A stretch of 64,000 bases of DNA from Bacteroidota bacterium (GTDB lineage: Bacteria; Bacteroidota; Bacteroidia; Flavobacteriales; Flavobacteriaceae): the NCBI GenBank assembly GCA_023446155.1, contig JAEXIT010000004.1, forward strand, positions 310,001 through 374,000. Reading direction: 5' to 3'. The notes beneath the pieces were generated by a model that was given only the letters and a program-made list of their open reading frames with translations, was not told the DNA's origin and made no database searches. The position numbers were made by a program, and so were the translations under genes. This document shows, one piece after another, positions 33,689 to 41,771 of this stretch; within the stretch, counting starts at the first letter, position 1; each line of letters starts with the position of its first letter.

Positions 33689-34636
33689 ATGAAAAAATAT
33701 TTTCCAGTATATGTTCGAATTCCGGTTTTATTTGCCATCTTTTTTATGGCTATGGAATTCTTTATCGACTCCGGCGACAGACCCGCTTTTATTAAGTATC
33801 CTATCGTATCGTTAATCTTGTTATTGTTCCTTTTTGTATTGATAGCAATTGAAATTGTCCTTAAAGCAACCAACAATATCCTTGATGCTTTGTTAACGGA
33901 TGCACAACGGAAACAAAAAGAAATCGACGAGAATCTTCCGCTAACCGAAACGCCGTTTGTAAAAAATCTGATGCAGAAGTTGACGCGTTCCCGTAAAATG
34001 GAAGAAGAAGGGGAATTGATGATGGATCACGATTATGACGGAATTAAAGAGTTGGACAACGTATTGCCGCCATGGTGGGTGTACCTTTTCTATGCCTGTA
34101 TCGCGTTTGCGTTTATTTACCTGGTGAAATTCCATATCATGGGGTATGATGATCAGACGGCAGAATTCGAAAAAGAAATGGCTGAAGCCAAGATAGCTGT
34201 CGAAGAGTACAAAAAAACAGCTCCGGATTTAATGGATAAGGAAAAAGTAACGCTACTTACGGATGCCACTTCACTGGCCGCCGGTAAAACGATCTTCGAA
34301 ACCAATTGTATTGCCTGTCATAGAAATGATGGAGGAGGAGGTATCGGACCGAATTTAACCGACGATCACTGGATCCTTGGCGGTGGAATCAAAAATGTGT
34401 TCAATACCATTATGGAAGGTGGACGTGACGGAAAAGGAATGGTGTCGTGGAAAGCGATTATCAAACCATCTGATATCCAAAAAGTGGCTAGTTATGTCTT
34501 AAGTCTGCAAGGTTCTAATCCAAAAGATGGAAAAGCACCGGAAGGTGATGTTTGGAAAGACGACAGTGCTCCGGCAACGGATGCAGCAGCAAAACCGGCC
34601 GACAGTCTTCAAACGGCTGCTGTAACCCTAAAATAA
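33689..34636 (+). CDS. ccoP: cbb3 cytochrome c oxidase subunit III (CcoP), single-heme form
   Basis: This 315-residue protein has two N-terminal hydrophobic stretches (about 5-25 and 35-60), a further helix near 133-150 after the conserved LDNVLPPWWVYLFYACIAF block, and one cytochrome c domain with the heme motif NCIACHRNDGGG near 206. The canonical CcoP has two heme-binding motifs; only one is visible here. The C-terminal ~40 residues are Ala/Lys/Asp-rich and low in complexity. It passes electrons to CcoO. The single-heme form is a real difference, not a truncation, since the frame is intact at both ends. Confidence 0.92.
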   Translation: MKKYFPVYVRIPVLFAIFFMAMEFFIDSGDRPAFIKYPIVSLILLLFLFVLIAIEIVLKATNNILDALLTDAQRKQKEIDENLPLTETPFVKNLMQKLTRSRKMEEEGELMMDHDYDGIKELDNVLPPWWVYLFYACIAFAFIYLVKFHIMGYDDQTAEFEKEMAEAKIAVEEYKKTAPDLMDKEKVTLLTDATSLAAGKTIFETNCIACHRNDGGGGIGPNLTDDHWILGGGIKNVFNTIMEGGRDGKGMVSWKAIIKPSDIQKVASYVLSLQGSNPKDGKAPEGDVWKDDSAPATDAAAKPADSLQTAAVTLK

Positions 34637-34642
34637 AATAAC

Positions 34643-34667
34643 ACCGCAGGGTTCATAACCCTGTGGT
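34643..34667 (+). repeat. Intercistronic hairpin between ccoP and ccoG
   Basis: ACCGCAGGGTT and AACCCTGTGGT pair (11 bp, one G-U) around a CAT loop in the 46-bp gap between ccoP and ccoG. No T tract follows, so it is more likely an mRNA processing or stability element than a terminator. Confidence 0.6.
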
Positions 34668-34682
34668 TAAATTAAAAATATC

Positions 34683-36101
34683 ATGTCTAGTTTACCCGAT
34701 GAAAGTTTTAGAGATAGTATCGGAACTATCGATAAAGAAGGTAAAAGAGCTTGGGTTTTCCCTAAAATTCCGAAAGGAAAATTCTACGAAAAAAGAAAGC
34801 TGGTCAGCTATTTCCTGTTAGCGTTCTTGTTTTCGGCCCCTTTTATTAAAATCAATGGGAATCAATTCCTGTTGTTCAATGTGCTGGATCGGAAGTTTAA
34901 TTTTTTCGGATTTCCATTCTGGCCTCAGGATTTCCACCTGGTGGTGATTTCTATGATCGTTGGCGTTGTGTTTGTAACCCTCTTTACCGTTGCCTTCGGA
35001 CGTATTTTTTGCGGATGGATTTGTCCACAAACCATTTTTATGGAAATGGTGTTCCGAAGAATAGAGTTCTGGATCGATGGCGACAGAGGTGCACAGATGC
35101 GTCTCGCAAAACAGGAGTGGAATGCCGAGAAAATACGAAAACGGGTCACCAAATGGATCGTGTTCTTTATCATATCGTTTTTAATTGCCAATGTGTTTCT
35201 GGCCTATCTGGTAGGAAGTGATCATGTGCTCGAGATGGTAAAAGAAGGGCCATTTCACAATACCAGTACGTTAATCGCTCTGTTGATTTTTACAGCAGTG
35301 TTCTATTTTGTTTTTGCATCGTTCCGGGAGCAGGTTTGTATTATCGCTTGTCCGTATGGTCGTTTACAAGGTGTGTTGTTGGACAATAAATCAATTGTTG
35401 TTGCTTATGATCATGTGAGAGGTGAAGGGGAAAGCGGAAGAGCTAAATTCCGTAAAAATGAAGATCGATCACAACTTGGAAAAGGCGATTGTATCGATTG
35501 CCGACAATGTGTCAATGTTTGCCCAACCGGTATTGATATTCGAAACGGAACGCAATTGGAATGTATCAATTGTACTGCTTGTATCGACGAATGTGATCAT
35601 ATGATGGAGAGTGTCAATCTGCCAAAAGGATTGATTCGCTATGCCTCTGAAGATGAGATTGTAAAAAAAGAAAAATTCGTCTTTACGGCACGAATGAAAG
35701 GTTATGTATCTGTTCTGATAATATTAACCGGTGTTTTCATTGGAATGTTGTTTCTTAGAAACGAAGTGGAAGCTACCGTATTGCGATTACCAGGACAATT
35801 GTACGAACGCAAAGGAGAAAATATCAGTAATGTGTTTACCTATAAAATCGTGAATAAAACAGTAAAAGATTTTAATAAGGTGCACTTTAAGTTAGTAGAT
35901 CCTAAAGGAAAAATTATAGTAGTGGGAAAACCACAGTTCCAGATTAAAAAAGAAGGAATGGCTCAGGGAACCTTGTTTATTGAGATCCATCCGGCTTTTC
36001 TAAAAGGAGATAAAACCAAAATAACGATTGAAGTCTATGACGGAGACGTATTGATTGAAACCACGACGACCAACTTTTTAGGTCCGCGAAGTTTTAACTA
36101 A
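34683..36101 (+). CDS. ccoG: cbb3 oxidase assembly protein CcoG (RdxA/FixG family)
   Basis: This 472-residue membrane protein has about five helices and two ferredoxin-type clusters near residues 270-300: CIDCRQCVNVCPTG and CINCTACIDECDHMM. The polar C-terminal domain (about 370-472) is Ig-like (FixG C-terminal domain) and probably periplasmic. CcoG proteins act as cupric reductases that supply Cu(I) for the CcoI route. Position after ccoNOQP and before ccoH is standard. Confidence 0.93.
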   Translation: MSSLPDESFRDSIGTIDKEGKRAWVFPKIPKGKFYEKRKLVSYFLLAFLFSAPFIKINGNQFLLFNVLDRKFNFFGFPFWPQDFHLVVISMIVGVVFVTLFTVAFGRIFCGWICPQTIFMEMVFRRIEFWIDGDRGAQMRLAKQEWNAEKIRKRVTKWIVFFIISFLIANVFLAYLVGSDHVLEMVKEGPFHNTSTLIALLIFTAVFYFVFASFREQVCIIACPYGRLQGVLLDNKSIVVAYDHVRGEGESGRAKFRKNEDRSQLGKGDCIDCRQCVNVCPTGIDIRNGTQLECINCTACIDECDHMMESVNLPKGLIRYASEDEIVKKEKFVFTARMKGYVSVLIILTGVFIGMLFLRNEVEATVLRLPGQLYERKGENISNVFTYKIVNKTVKDFNKVHFKLVDPKGKIIVVGKPQFQIKKEGMAQGTLFIEIHPAFLKGDKTKITIEVYDGDVLIETTTTNFLGPRSFN

Positions 36102-36134
36102 AGAATCGTTTATAACCCTTAAAAAAAACGCACC

Positions 36135-36581
36135 ATGAAAGTAAATTGGGGAACCAGTATTGTAATCGCTTTCGGATTGTTCATCACGTTTATCATGTAC
36201 TTCGTATTTAAAGTACAGTCCGATAAAAATTATGACCACGAAATGGTTACAGAAGAGTATTATAAAAAAGAAATGAGCTTTCAACAACAGCTCGATAAAG
36301 AACAGAATGCGGCCAATTTAACCGATAAGGTAACCGTTTCTGCAACACCACAAGGCATTATGATTACTTTTCCGGCAAGTTTCAATAAAGACAAAATCAA
36401 AGGAAAAGTGTCCCTTTACAGACCGTCCAACCAGAAGCTGGACTTCGAAGTTCCGATTTCATTGTCCGATTCAAATTTGCTCATACCTAAAACAAATTTG
36501 GTGGACGGTCGCTGGGACATTGCTATCGATTGGGAATACGAAGGAAAAGCCTATTTGAATAAGTTAGTAGTCAATTTGTAA
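36135..36581 (+). CDS. ccoH: FixH/CcoH family cbb3 assembly protein
   Basis: This 148-residue protein has one N-terminal membrane helix (SIVIAFGLFITFIMYFVF near 7-24), the family segment DHEMVTEEYYKKEMSFQQQL near 37-56, and a beta-rich periplasmic domain ending in WDIAIDWEYEGKAYL. FixH/CcoH binds CcoI and the oxidase during maturation. It follows ccoG by 33 bp. Confidence 0.9.
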   Translation: MKVNWGTSIVIAFGLFITFIMYFVFKVQSDKNYDHEMVTEEYYKKEMSFQQQLDKEQNAANLTDKVTVSATPQGIMITFPASFNKDKIKGKVSLYRPSNQKLDFEVPISLSDSNLLIPKTNLVDGRWDIAIDWEYEGKAYLNKLVVNL

Positions 36582-36588
36582 TTTTTTG

Positions 36589-36643
36589 GTTTGTAGTCAG
36601 GAGTTATTTTTAATAGTTTTTTGGTTGTTTCCTGGCTACAAAC
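36589..36643. repeat. 14-bp inverted repeat between ccoH and the TauE-like gene
   Basis: GTTTGTAGTCAGGA (36589-36602) and TCCTGGCTACAAAC (36630-36643) can pair with one G-U around a 27-base loop. The hairpin sits 19 bp upstream of the TauE-like ATG, so it could shape translation of that gene or be a protein site. Confidence 0.6.
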
Positions 36644-36662
36644 TAAATTAATCCGAAACGGT

Positions 36663-37364
36663 ATGTTGCTTTCTGCATTTATATTCGGTCTGGTTAGTAG
36701 TTTGCACTGCATCGGTATGTGTGGTCCTATTGCCATGATGTTACCGGTGGACCAACACAATCCCGCAAAAAAAGTCATTCAGATATTGTTGTACCATAGT
36801 GGCCGCTTAACGGCCTATGCTACGTTGGGGCTGATTTTTGGAATCGTAGGGAAAGGACTTTATTTGGCTGGATTGCAACAACAAATGTCTATTATAGCCG
36901 GAATACTAATGATCATAATTGTTCTTGTTCCGGAGAAAATTCTCGCGCGTTATAATTTTTCAAAACCAGTTTATCGTCTGCTTTCGAAAATTAAAAGTAG
37001 TTTGGGAAATCAGTTTAAAAAGAAAAGTTATAAAGCCCTCTTTGCAATAGGGTTGCTCAATGGATTTCTGCCTTGCGGATTGGTATATGCTGCCTTGTTT
37101 GGCGCCATTGCCATGCAAAGCGAATCACTGGGAGTCGTATATATGCTGCTTTACGGATTGGGAACAATTCCAATGATGAGTACGGTAGTATATGCATCCA
37201 ACTGGATAAGTCAGCCGATACGTAACAAAATAGGAAAAGTGATTCCTTATGTGGCTGTATGTATTGGGATGTTATTTATACTACGGGGACTGGGGCTTGG
37301 AATTCCATATATTTCCCCCGCCAATATGAACCTTTTTGTCAGAGGTGAAGCACATTGCGGTTAG
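36663..37364 (+). CDS. TauE/SafE-like (UreH-type) membrane protein linked to cbb3 assembly
   Basis: The start at 36663 (MLLSAFIFGLVSSLHCIGM) is chosen because it opens directly into the first helix; an in-frame ATG 42 bp earlier lies at the end of the hairpin. The 233-residue protein has about six helices, a cysteine pair in LHCIGMCGPIAMM (near 15-20), and the second-half signature NGFLPCGLVYAALFGAI. Homologs with this placement after ccoH are common in Bacteroidota and are suspected to move copper or reductant, but evidence here is positional. It overlaps the convergent glycosylase gene by 4 bp. Confidence 0.85.
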   Translation: MLLSAFIFGLVSSLHCIGMCGPIAMMLPVDQHNPAKKVIQILLYHSGRLTAYATLGLIFGIVGKGLYLAGLQQQMSIIAGILMIIIVLVPEKILARYNFSKPVYRLLSKIKSSLGNQFKKKSYKALFAIGLLNGFLPCGLVYAALFGAIAMQSESLGVVYMLLYGLGTIPMMSTVVYASNWISQPIRNKIGKVIPYVAVCIGMLFILRGLGLGIPYISPANMNLFVRGEAHCG

Positions 37365-37936
37365 TAAACCAGTGCTTGTCGGACTTGTTTCCGCAATTCC
37401 GGAATGACTTCCTCTTCAAACCAGGGATTTTTTTTCTGCCAGATCCGGTTTCGCGGTGAGGGATGAACCAAAGGAAAATAATCCGGTAAAAAATCACGGT
37501 AATGCGATACATTCTCGGTTAACGTCCGATAGGAACGTTCCTTAAGATAATACGATTGCGCGTACGAGCCAATCAATAAAATGAGTTTTATATCTCTAAG
37601 TGCTGTAAGGATTTGTGAATGCCAGGTTGGAGCGCATTCCGGCCTTGGTGGTAAATCCCCTGATTTTTCGGTACCCGGAAAATAAAATCCCATCGGAACG
37701 ATGCCGAATAAGGAAGTGTCGTAAAATTCCGAAGATTCTACAGCCAACCAACGTCTTAATTCTTCTCCACTGGCATCATTCCAGGGAATTCCACTGGTAT
37801 GCGCCTTTTGTCCCGGTGCCTGTCCAATAATTAAAATCCGGGAAGTACTGTCAAAAGAAAGTATGGGCCTCGGTGGATTAGGTAATACCGCCTGACATAG
37901 CGTACACATCTGGATGCTTTCTAATAACGGATTCAT
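37361..37936 (-). CDS. Uracil-DNA glycosylase family protein
   Basis: The start at 37936 (MNPLLESIQMCTLCQ) is preferred; 35 further upstream codons in frame look non-coding. The 192-residue protein has an N-terminal cysteine pair (C11, C14), the glycosylase loop LIIGQAPGQKAHTSGIPW (GQAPG at 38-42) and a late VHPSPRN motif, all typical of the UDG superfamily, near families 4/5. It would remove uracil or a related damaged base. The number of Fe-S ligands is fewer than in a full family 4 enzyme, so the exact family is open. It is convergent with the TauE-like gene. Confidence 0.8.
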   Translation of the reverse strand: MNPLLESIQMCTLCQAVLPNPPRPILSFDSTSRILIIGQAPGQKAHTSGIPWNDASGEELRRWLAVESSEFYDTSLFGIVPMGFYFPGTEKSGDLPPRPECAPTWHSQILTALRDIKLILLIGSYAQSYYLKERSYRTLTENVSHYRDFLPDYFPLVHPSPRNRIWQKKNPWFEEEVIPELRKQVRQALVY

Positions 37937-38151
37937 GTTTAGATCAAAAGGATTAAATAGTAAAAATAATACTTCTGACTGTATTTTGATGCTGTACAAC
38001 GGTAGTATTGAAAAGGTTTTGATTTTAAATCGATCATACAATATGAAAAAAATGTCTTAATCTGCTAAAAGCGACATTTTAGGTAATGATCAGTCTATAT
38101 AGAACAATTGGTTTGTTGATATCTGTAGATTCCTGTTTACACAACAAGAAA

Positions 38152-38188
38152 ATCCTGATCAGCAAAACAAGGTTCAGCGGATCAGGAT
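38152..38188 (-). terminator. Weak hairpin downstream of hemN in a 378-bp gap
   Basis: ATCCTGATC (38152-38160) and GATCAGGAT (38180-38188) pair around a 19-base loop; read on the minus strand the stem is followed by a short T-rich run. It lies 126 bp past the hemN stop. The rest of the 37937-38314 gap shows no other gene I can support. Confidence 0.35.
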
Positions 38189-38314
38189 ATCGATAAAATA
38201 CTTATCAGATATAAAAAAGAAATATTGTTGGCTTGAAACAACACTAGAGCACTATCAAAAAAGAGGATATGGCCGCTTTGAAAGAAAACTGTCGGTTGTT
38301 TATCGCTATTTAAG

Positions 38315-39676
38315 TCAGATTGTCATAGAAAACAACTGGGTTTGTGGCGCTTTTCGTTTTAAACGCAAATCAAAAGCCATACAGATATTGCGTACAAATG
38401 GTTTTCCCTTTTCGGTAACGGTGATACCGGTATCGGTAATGTTTAACAATCCGTCCTTTTCGATCTCCCGTAAGGAAGCTATAATAGTCTCTTGTTCTGG
38501 AAATTGCTCTTTGATGTCCCATTTCGTCTTAAACCGGCACATCAGATTTAAAATATGACGACGGATGATCAAATCTTCATCGGTTAAGAGATGGCCTTTA
38601 AAAACGGGAAGTTCATTTTTTTCAAGACGATCATAATAGGCTTCCAGTGTTTTCTCGTTTTGAGCAAAAGCATACCAGCTATCGCTGATGGACGATACGC
38701 CCAATCCAATCATCAACTGTGTTTTGGATGAGGTATAACCCATAAAATTACGGTGTAGTTTTCCTTTTTGGAAGGCGTCATACATCGTATCATCTTCAAT
38801 TGCAAAATGATCCATACCGATTTCATAAAAACCGTTTTTCTCCAGCAGCATCTTTCCGACTTCATAAAGTTGTCTTTTTTTCTGATCTTTCGGTACATCT
38901 TCATCTTTAAAACCGCGTTGTCCGTTGCCTTTGATCCACGGTACATGTGCATAGCTGTAGAATGCCAGTCGGTGTGGCGCCAACGATTTTGTTTTTTCGA
39001 TAGTGTCGATCACATCTTCCAGTTTTTGGAAAGGTAACCCAAACACAAGGTCGTGTGAAATGGAGGTATAACCGATTTCTTTCGCCCAAAAGGTTACTTT
39101 GGCTACATTGTGGAACGGTTGCTCGCGGTGAATCGCTTTCTGAACGGCTGGACTGTAATCCTGAACTCCAAAACTGACCCTGCGAAACCCCAACTCATAA
39201 AGTTTTAACAGATGCGCCCGGGTTGTATTATTGGGATGACCTTCAAAACTAAATTCATAGTTATCCATCCGATTGGCGTGGCTTAAAATTCCATTGATCA
39301 AAAGTTCAAGGTTTTCAGGCGAAAAAAAAGTTGGTGTACCACCGCCCAAATGGATTTCCCGGATGTTGGGGGTTTCCGGAAAAGTAGCACAATACAAGTC
39401 CCACTCCTTTAAAACAGCTTGAATATAGGCCTCTTCAACATCATGACGTTTGGTAATCCGTTTATGACAGCCACAGAAAGTACACAGACTTTCGCAAAAG
39501 GGCAAATGAATATATAAACTGATGCCTTCGGACGCATTGCTTTCCCGAAACGACCGGATATAAGTATCGCGCCATGCTGCAACAGAAAACTGCGAATCGT
39601 CCCAATACGGAACCGTTGGATAGCTTGTATAGCGCGGTCCGGGAACATTATATTTTTGAACTAGTGAAATTGCCAT
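38315..39676 (-). CDS. hemN: Oxygen-independent coproporphyrinogen III dehydrogenase
   Basis: This 453-residue radical-SAM enzyme has YIHLPFCESLCTFCGCHKRI, which gives the C-x3-C-x2-C cluster ligands C61, C65 and C68 plus the extra HemN cysteine C70. A conserved GGGTPTFF SAM-binding motif near 111 and a HemN C-terminal domain follow. It makes protoporphyrinogen IX from coproporphyrinogen III without oxygen, supplying heme at low oxygen. Its promoter has an FNR-type box at the same spacing as ccoI and ccoS. The start at 39676 (MAISLVQKYNVPGPRYTSYP) matches the family N-terminus. Confidence 0.95.
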   Translation of the reverse strand: MAISLVQKYNVPGPRYTSYPTVPYWDDSQFSVAAWRDTYIRSFRESNASEGISLYIHLPFCESLCTFCGCHKRITKRHDVEEAYIQAVLKEWDLYCATFPETPNIREIHLGGGTPTFFSPENLELLINGILSHANRMDNYEFSFEGHPNNTTRAHLLKLYELGFRRVSFGVQDYSPAVQKAIHREQPFHNVAKVTFWAKEIGYTSISHDLVFGLPFQKLEDVIDTIEKTKSLAPHRLAFYSYAHVPWIKGNGQRGFKDEDVPKDQKKRQLYEVGKMLLEKNGFYEIGMDHFAIEDDTMYDAFQKGKLHRNFMGYTSSKTQLMIGLGVSSISDSWYAFAQNEKTLEAYYDRLEKNELPVFKGHLLTDEDLIIRRHILNLMCRFKTKWDIKEQFPEQETIIASLREIEKDGLLNITDTGITVTEKGKPFVRNICMAFDLRLKRKAPQTQLFSMTI

Positions 39677-39701
39677 AACCTAAAACTGAATTTTCAACAA
39701 A

Positions 39702-39709
39702 CAAAATTA
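39702..39709 (-). promoter_or_regulatory. -7 element (TAATTTTG) of hemN
   Basis: On the minus strand this reads TAATTTTG, identical to the ccoS -7 element, and begins 22 bp after the FNR-type box. It lies 25 bp before the hemN ATG. Confidence 0.7.
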
Positions 39710-39731
39710 AATCAGGGCAATTCAAAAAAAA

Positions 39732-39745
39732 ATGATATTTATCAT
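39732..39745 (-). promoter_or_regulatory. FNR-type box between hemN and the rhodanese gene
   Basis: Read on the minus strand it is ATGATAAATATCAT, identical in all 14 bases to the ccoS box and at the same 22-bp distance from the -7 element. It also lies about 36 bp before the putative rhodanese -7 element on the plus strand, so it may act on both. Confidence 0.8.
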
Positions 39746-39761
39746 ACGAAAACATTGGCAG

Positions 39762-39789
39762 TTGGTTACAGACATTTTTTGTACTTTTA
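39762..39789 (+). promoter_or_regulatory. Putative promoter of the rhodanese-LytS-LytTR genes
   Basis: TTG (39762-39764), a 17-bp spacer and TACTTTTA (39782-39789) resemble the Bacteroidota -33/-7 pair with one change in the -7 element. The rhodanese ATG is 21 bp further on. Confidence 0.45.
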
Positions 39790-39810
39790 GGCCTTTAATA
39801 TTGGAAGATT

Positions 39811-40200
39811 ATGAAACTGAATTTTTTTAAACTACTGTTTGTTGTCTTGTTTTTTACCGCCTGTCAGGCACAGGTAAAACCAGGAACGCAATTGGTAGGC
39901 CCCGAAGTTTTTGAAAAAACGATTACAGCCAATAAAGGACAGCTAATCGATGTGCGTACTCCGAAAGAATACCAGTCAGGTCACCTGAAAGGGGCTAAAA
40001 ACCTGCATCTCTACGAAAAAAACTTTGGCGAGGAAGTCGATAAACTGGATAAAACCAAACCGGTTTATGTGTATTGTAAAGCCGGAGGGAGAAGCGCTGA
40101 GGCCGTTGAAATCCTACAGGAAAAAGGATTTAAAAAAATCGTGGAACTGGATGGTGGCATTGACGCTTGGAACGATGATAAAAAACCGGTCGAAAAATAA
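39811..40200 (+). CDS. Rhodanese-domain lipoprotein
   Basis: This 129-residue protein has a lipoprotein leader (FFTAC, lipid-bearing C18). The single rhodanese domain (about 30-125) has the typical IDVRTPKEYQSGHLKGAKN and the catalytic loop YCKAGGRS with nucleophile C89. Sulfur or phosphate transfer enzymes of this fold are common; the exported lipid-anchored form handles an extracytoplasmic substrate that cannot be named. It is followed by a LytS-type kinase after 12 bp, which suggests a functional tie to that two-component system. Confidence 0.88.
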   Translation: MKLNFFKLLFVVLFFTACQAQVKPGTQLVGPEVFEKTITANKGQLIDVRTPKEYQSGHLKGAKNLHLYEKNFGEEVDKLDKTKPVYVYCKAGGRSAEAVEILQEKGFKKIVELDGGIDAWNDDKKPVEK

Positions 40201-40212
40201 GCCTTTGCATAC

Positions 40213-40959
40213 ATGACTAACCTGGATTATATATTTTTATTTTTATGTCTGCTGATTCTCTGTATCGCGGGATATCTCTTGTATCGACTGCAACAACTTG
40301 AAAAAGAAAAAAAATATATGCAGGTTAAATATGTGGATTTTGAAGAACGGTTCAATCATCTGCAATTGGAATCTCTCGAGTCCAAACTAAACCCGCACTT
40401 GTTTAAAAATATATTGAATTCGATACAGTCGCATGCCTATCAGACGTATTTTGCAATGGACAAGTTGTCGAATGTATTGGACTATATATTGTATGAAAGT
40501 AGGAGGCGTTTTGTGAGTCCAAAAGAAGAAATTGAATTTGCATTAAACCTGATTGAGATTAATAAGATTAAAATTAGTCCCCTTTTTGCACTTACGATAA
40601 AAAAGAAAATCGACGAAACGGACGCATCGTACCAACAGCAATTAATGGCACCATTAATTTCGATCGATCTGATTGAAAATGCATTTAAACATGCCGATCT
40701 GCAAAGTGCTGATGCTTTTATTACGGTGGTTATCGAATTAAAAAGTCAGGTTTTTTCAATGACGGTGACCAATAAAATTTCCAGTAAAGCGGCCTTTAAA
40801 AAAGAAAATAGCGGACTGGGATCGGAAACGTTGGAACAACGATTAAAGATTATTTATAAAAACCATTACAAACTGGACAAATTCATTGATGGAGATGTCT
40901 ATGTCGCACAATTAAAAATTAATTTACGTGAGTACAAAACTCAAATGCTTGCTTCTTGA
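40213..40959 (+). CDS. LytS-type sensor histidine kinase without an obvious sensor domain
   Basis: This 248-residue protein has one N-terminal membrane helix (YIFLFLCLLILCIAGYLLY near 6-24), a short coil and the His_kinase core. The phospho-acceptor is in KLNPHLFKNILNSIQSH (H62), and the HATPase has the N box LIENAFKHAD near 151 and the G box SGLGSETLEQRL. No input domain is visible, so the signal must act at the membrane helix or through a partner, perhaps the rhodanese lipoprotein encoded just upstream. The LytTR regulator starts inside its last codons. Confidence 0.88.
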   Translation: MTNLDYIFLFLCLLILCIAGYLLYRLQQLEKEKKYMQVKYVDFEERFNHLQLESLESKLNPHLFKNILNSIQSHAYQTYFAMDKLSNVLDYILYESRRRFVSPKEEIEFALNLIEINKIKISPLFALTIKKKIDETDASYQQQLMAPLISIDLIENAFKHADLQSADAFITVVIELKSQVFSMTVTNKISSKAAFKKENSGLGSETLEQRLKIIYKNHYKLDKFIDGDVYVAQLKINLREYKTQMLAS

Positions 40960-41647
40960 TGACGAATTACCGGGATTAACCTATCTGAAAATGCTTTGTG
41001 AACAACTACCGGAATTGGAAGTGATCAAAGCATTTAATGATCCGGAAACGTTTCTTGCCGAATGTAATAAATATGATTTTGACCTGTTAATTTCTGATAT
41101 TGAGATGCCGGGAATTAATGGGTTACAAGTGGCCAATCTTATGGAAGGTAAGGCGATTATCTTTACAACGGCGTATAAGGATTTTGCGGTCGAAGCCTAT
41201 GATCTCGATGCGGTGGATTATGTCGTAAAACCAATTAAAAAAGAGCGTTTGCAACAAGCCATTCAAAAGGCACTAAAGCGTTTTGAGTCTACTAAAGTTG
41301 TTCGAAAACACCTGCAGTTAAATACCGATAAGGGTAAAACGATACTACCCATCGATCAGATTTTCTTTATCAAATCGGCCGAAACCGATAGTCGGGATAA
41401 AGTAATTTATCTTCAGGATCTTACCAATTTTGTGGCTAAAAATTATTCTTTTGAAAAGTTGTTAAAACAGCTGCCAACGGATGAATTTTGCCGTATCAAT
41501 AAAAAAGAAGCACTGGCGATAAAAAACATCCAGTTTTATTCGCATGACGAGATTACTGCCAATGTGATAATGGCAAATGGTAAGCCGTTTAACTTCGGTT
41601 TAAGCGAAAGTTACCGCCCGGAATTTGTAGAGAAAGTGAAGCTGTAG
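40928..41647 (+). CDS. LytTR-family response regulator
   Basis: This 239-residue protein begins at a GTG (40928) that overlaps the kinase gene by 32 bp, so the two are translationally coupled. The receiver domain has acidic pocket residues D11/D12, phospho-acceptor D57 (LLISDIEMPG) and the lysine in DYVVKPIKKERL. The C-terminal LytTR DNA-binding domain covers about 140-237. Targets are not evident; the antiporter gene 125 bp downstream is one candidate. Confidence 0.9.
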   Translation: MSTKLKCLLLDDELPGLTYLKMLCEQLPELEVIKAFNDPETFLAECNKYDFDLLISDIEMPGINGLQVANLMEGKAIIFTTAYKDFAVEAYDLDAVDYVVKPIKKERLQQAIQKALKRFESTKVVRKHLQLNTDKGKTILPIDQIFFIKSAETDSRDKVIYLQDLTNFVAKNYSFEKLLKQLPTDEFCRINKKEALAIKNIQFYSHDEITANVIMANGKPFNFGLSESYRPEFVEKVKL

Positions 41648-41771
41648 CATTTTGTTACAGTTTTTACCGACTTCGTTACAAGAGGTGTTTTTAATATTAC
41701 GAATTCATTTTTTTTCAAGGCTTTATATAGCATATTTGCACCAAAATTAGGATAAGCCAAAATGATAACTT

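Noticed and set aside
38042..38314. A small gene downstream of hemN (a short frame beginning MAALKENC)
   Set aside because: Only 14 codons, with no coding signal; treated as non-coding apart from the hairpin.
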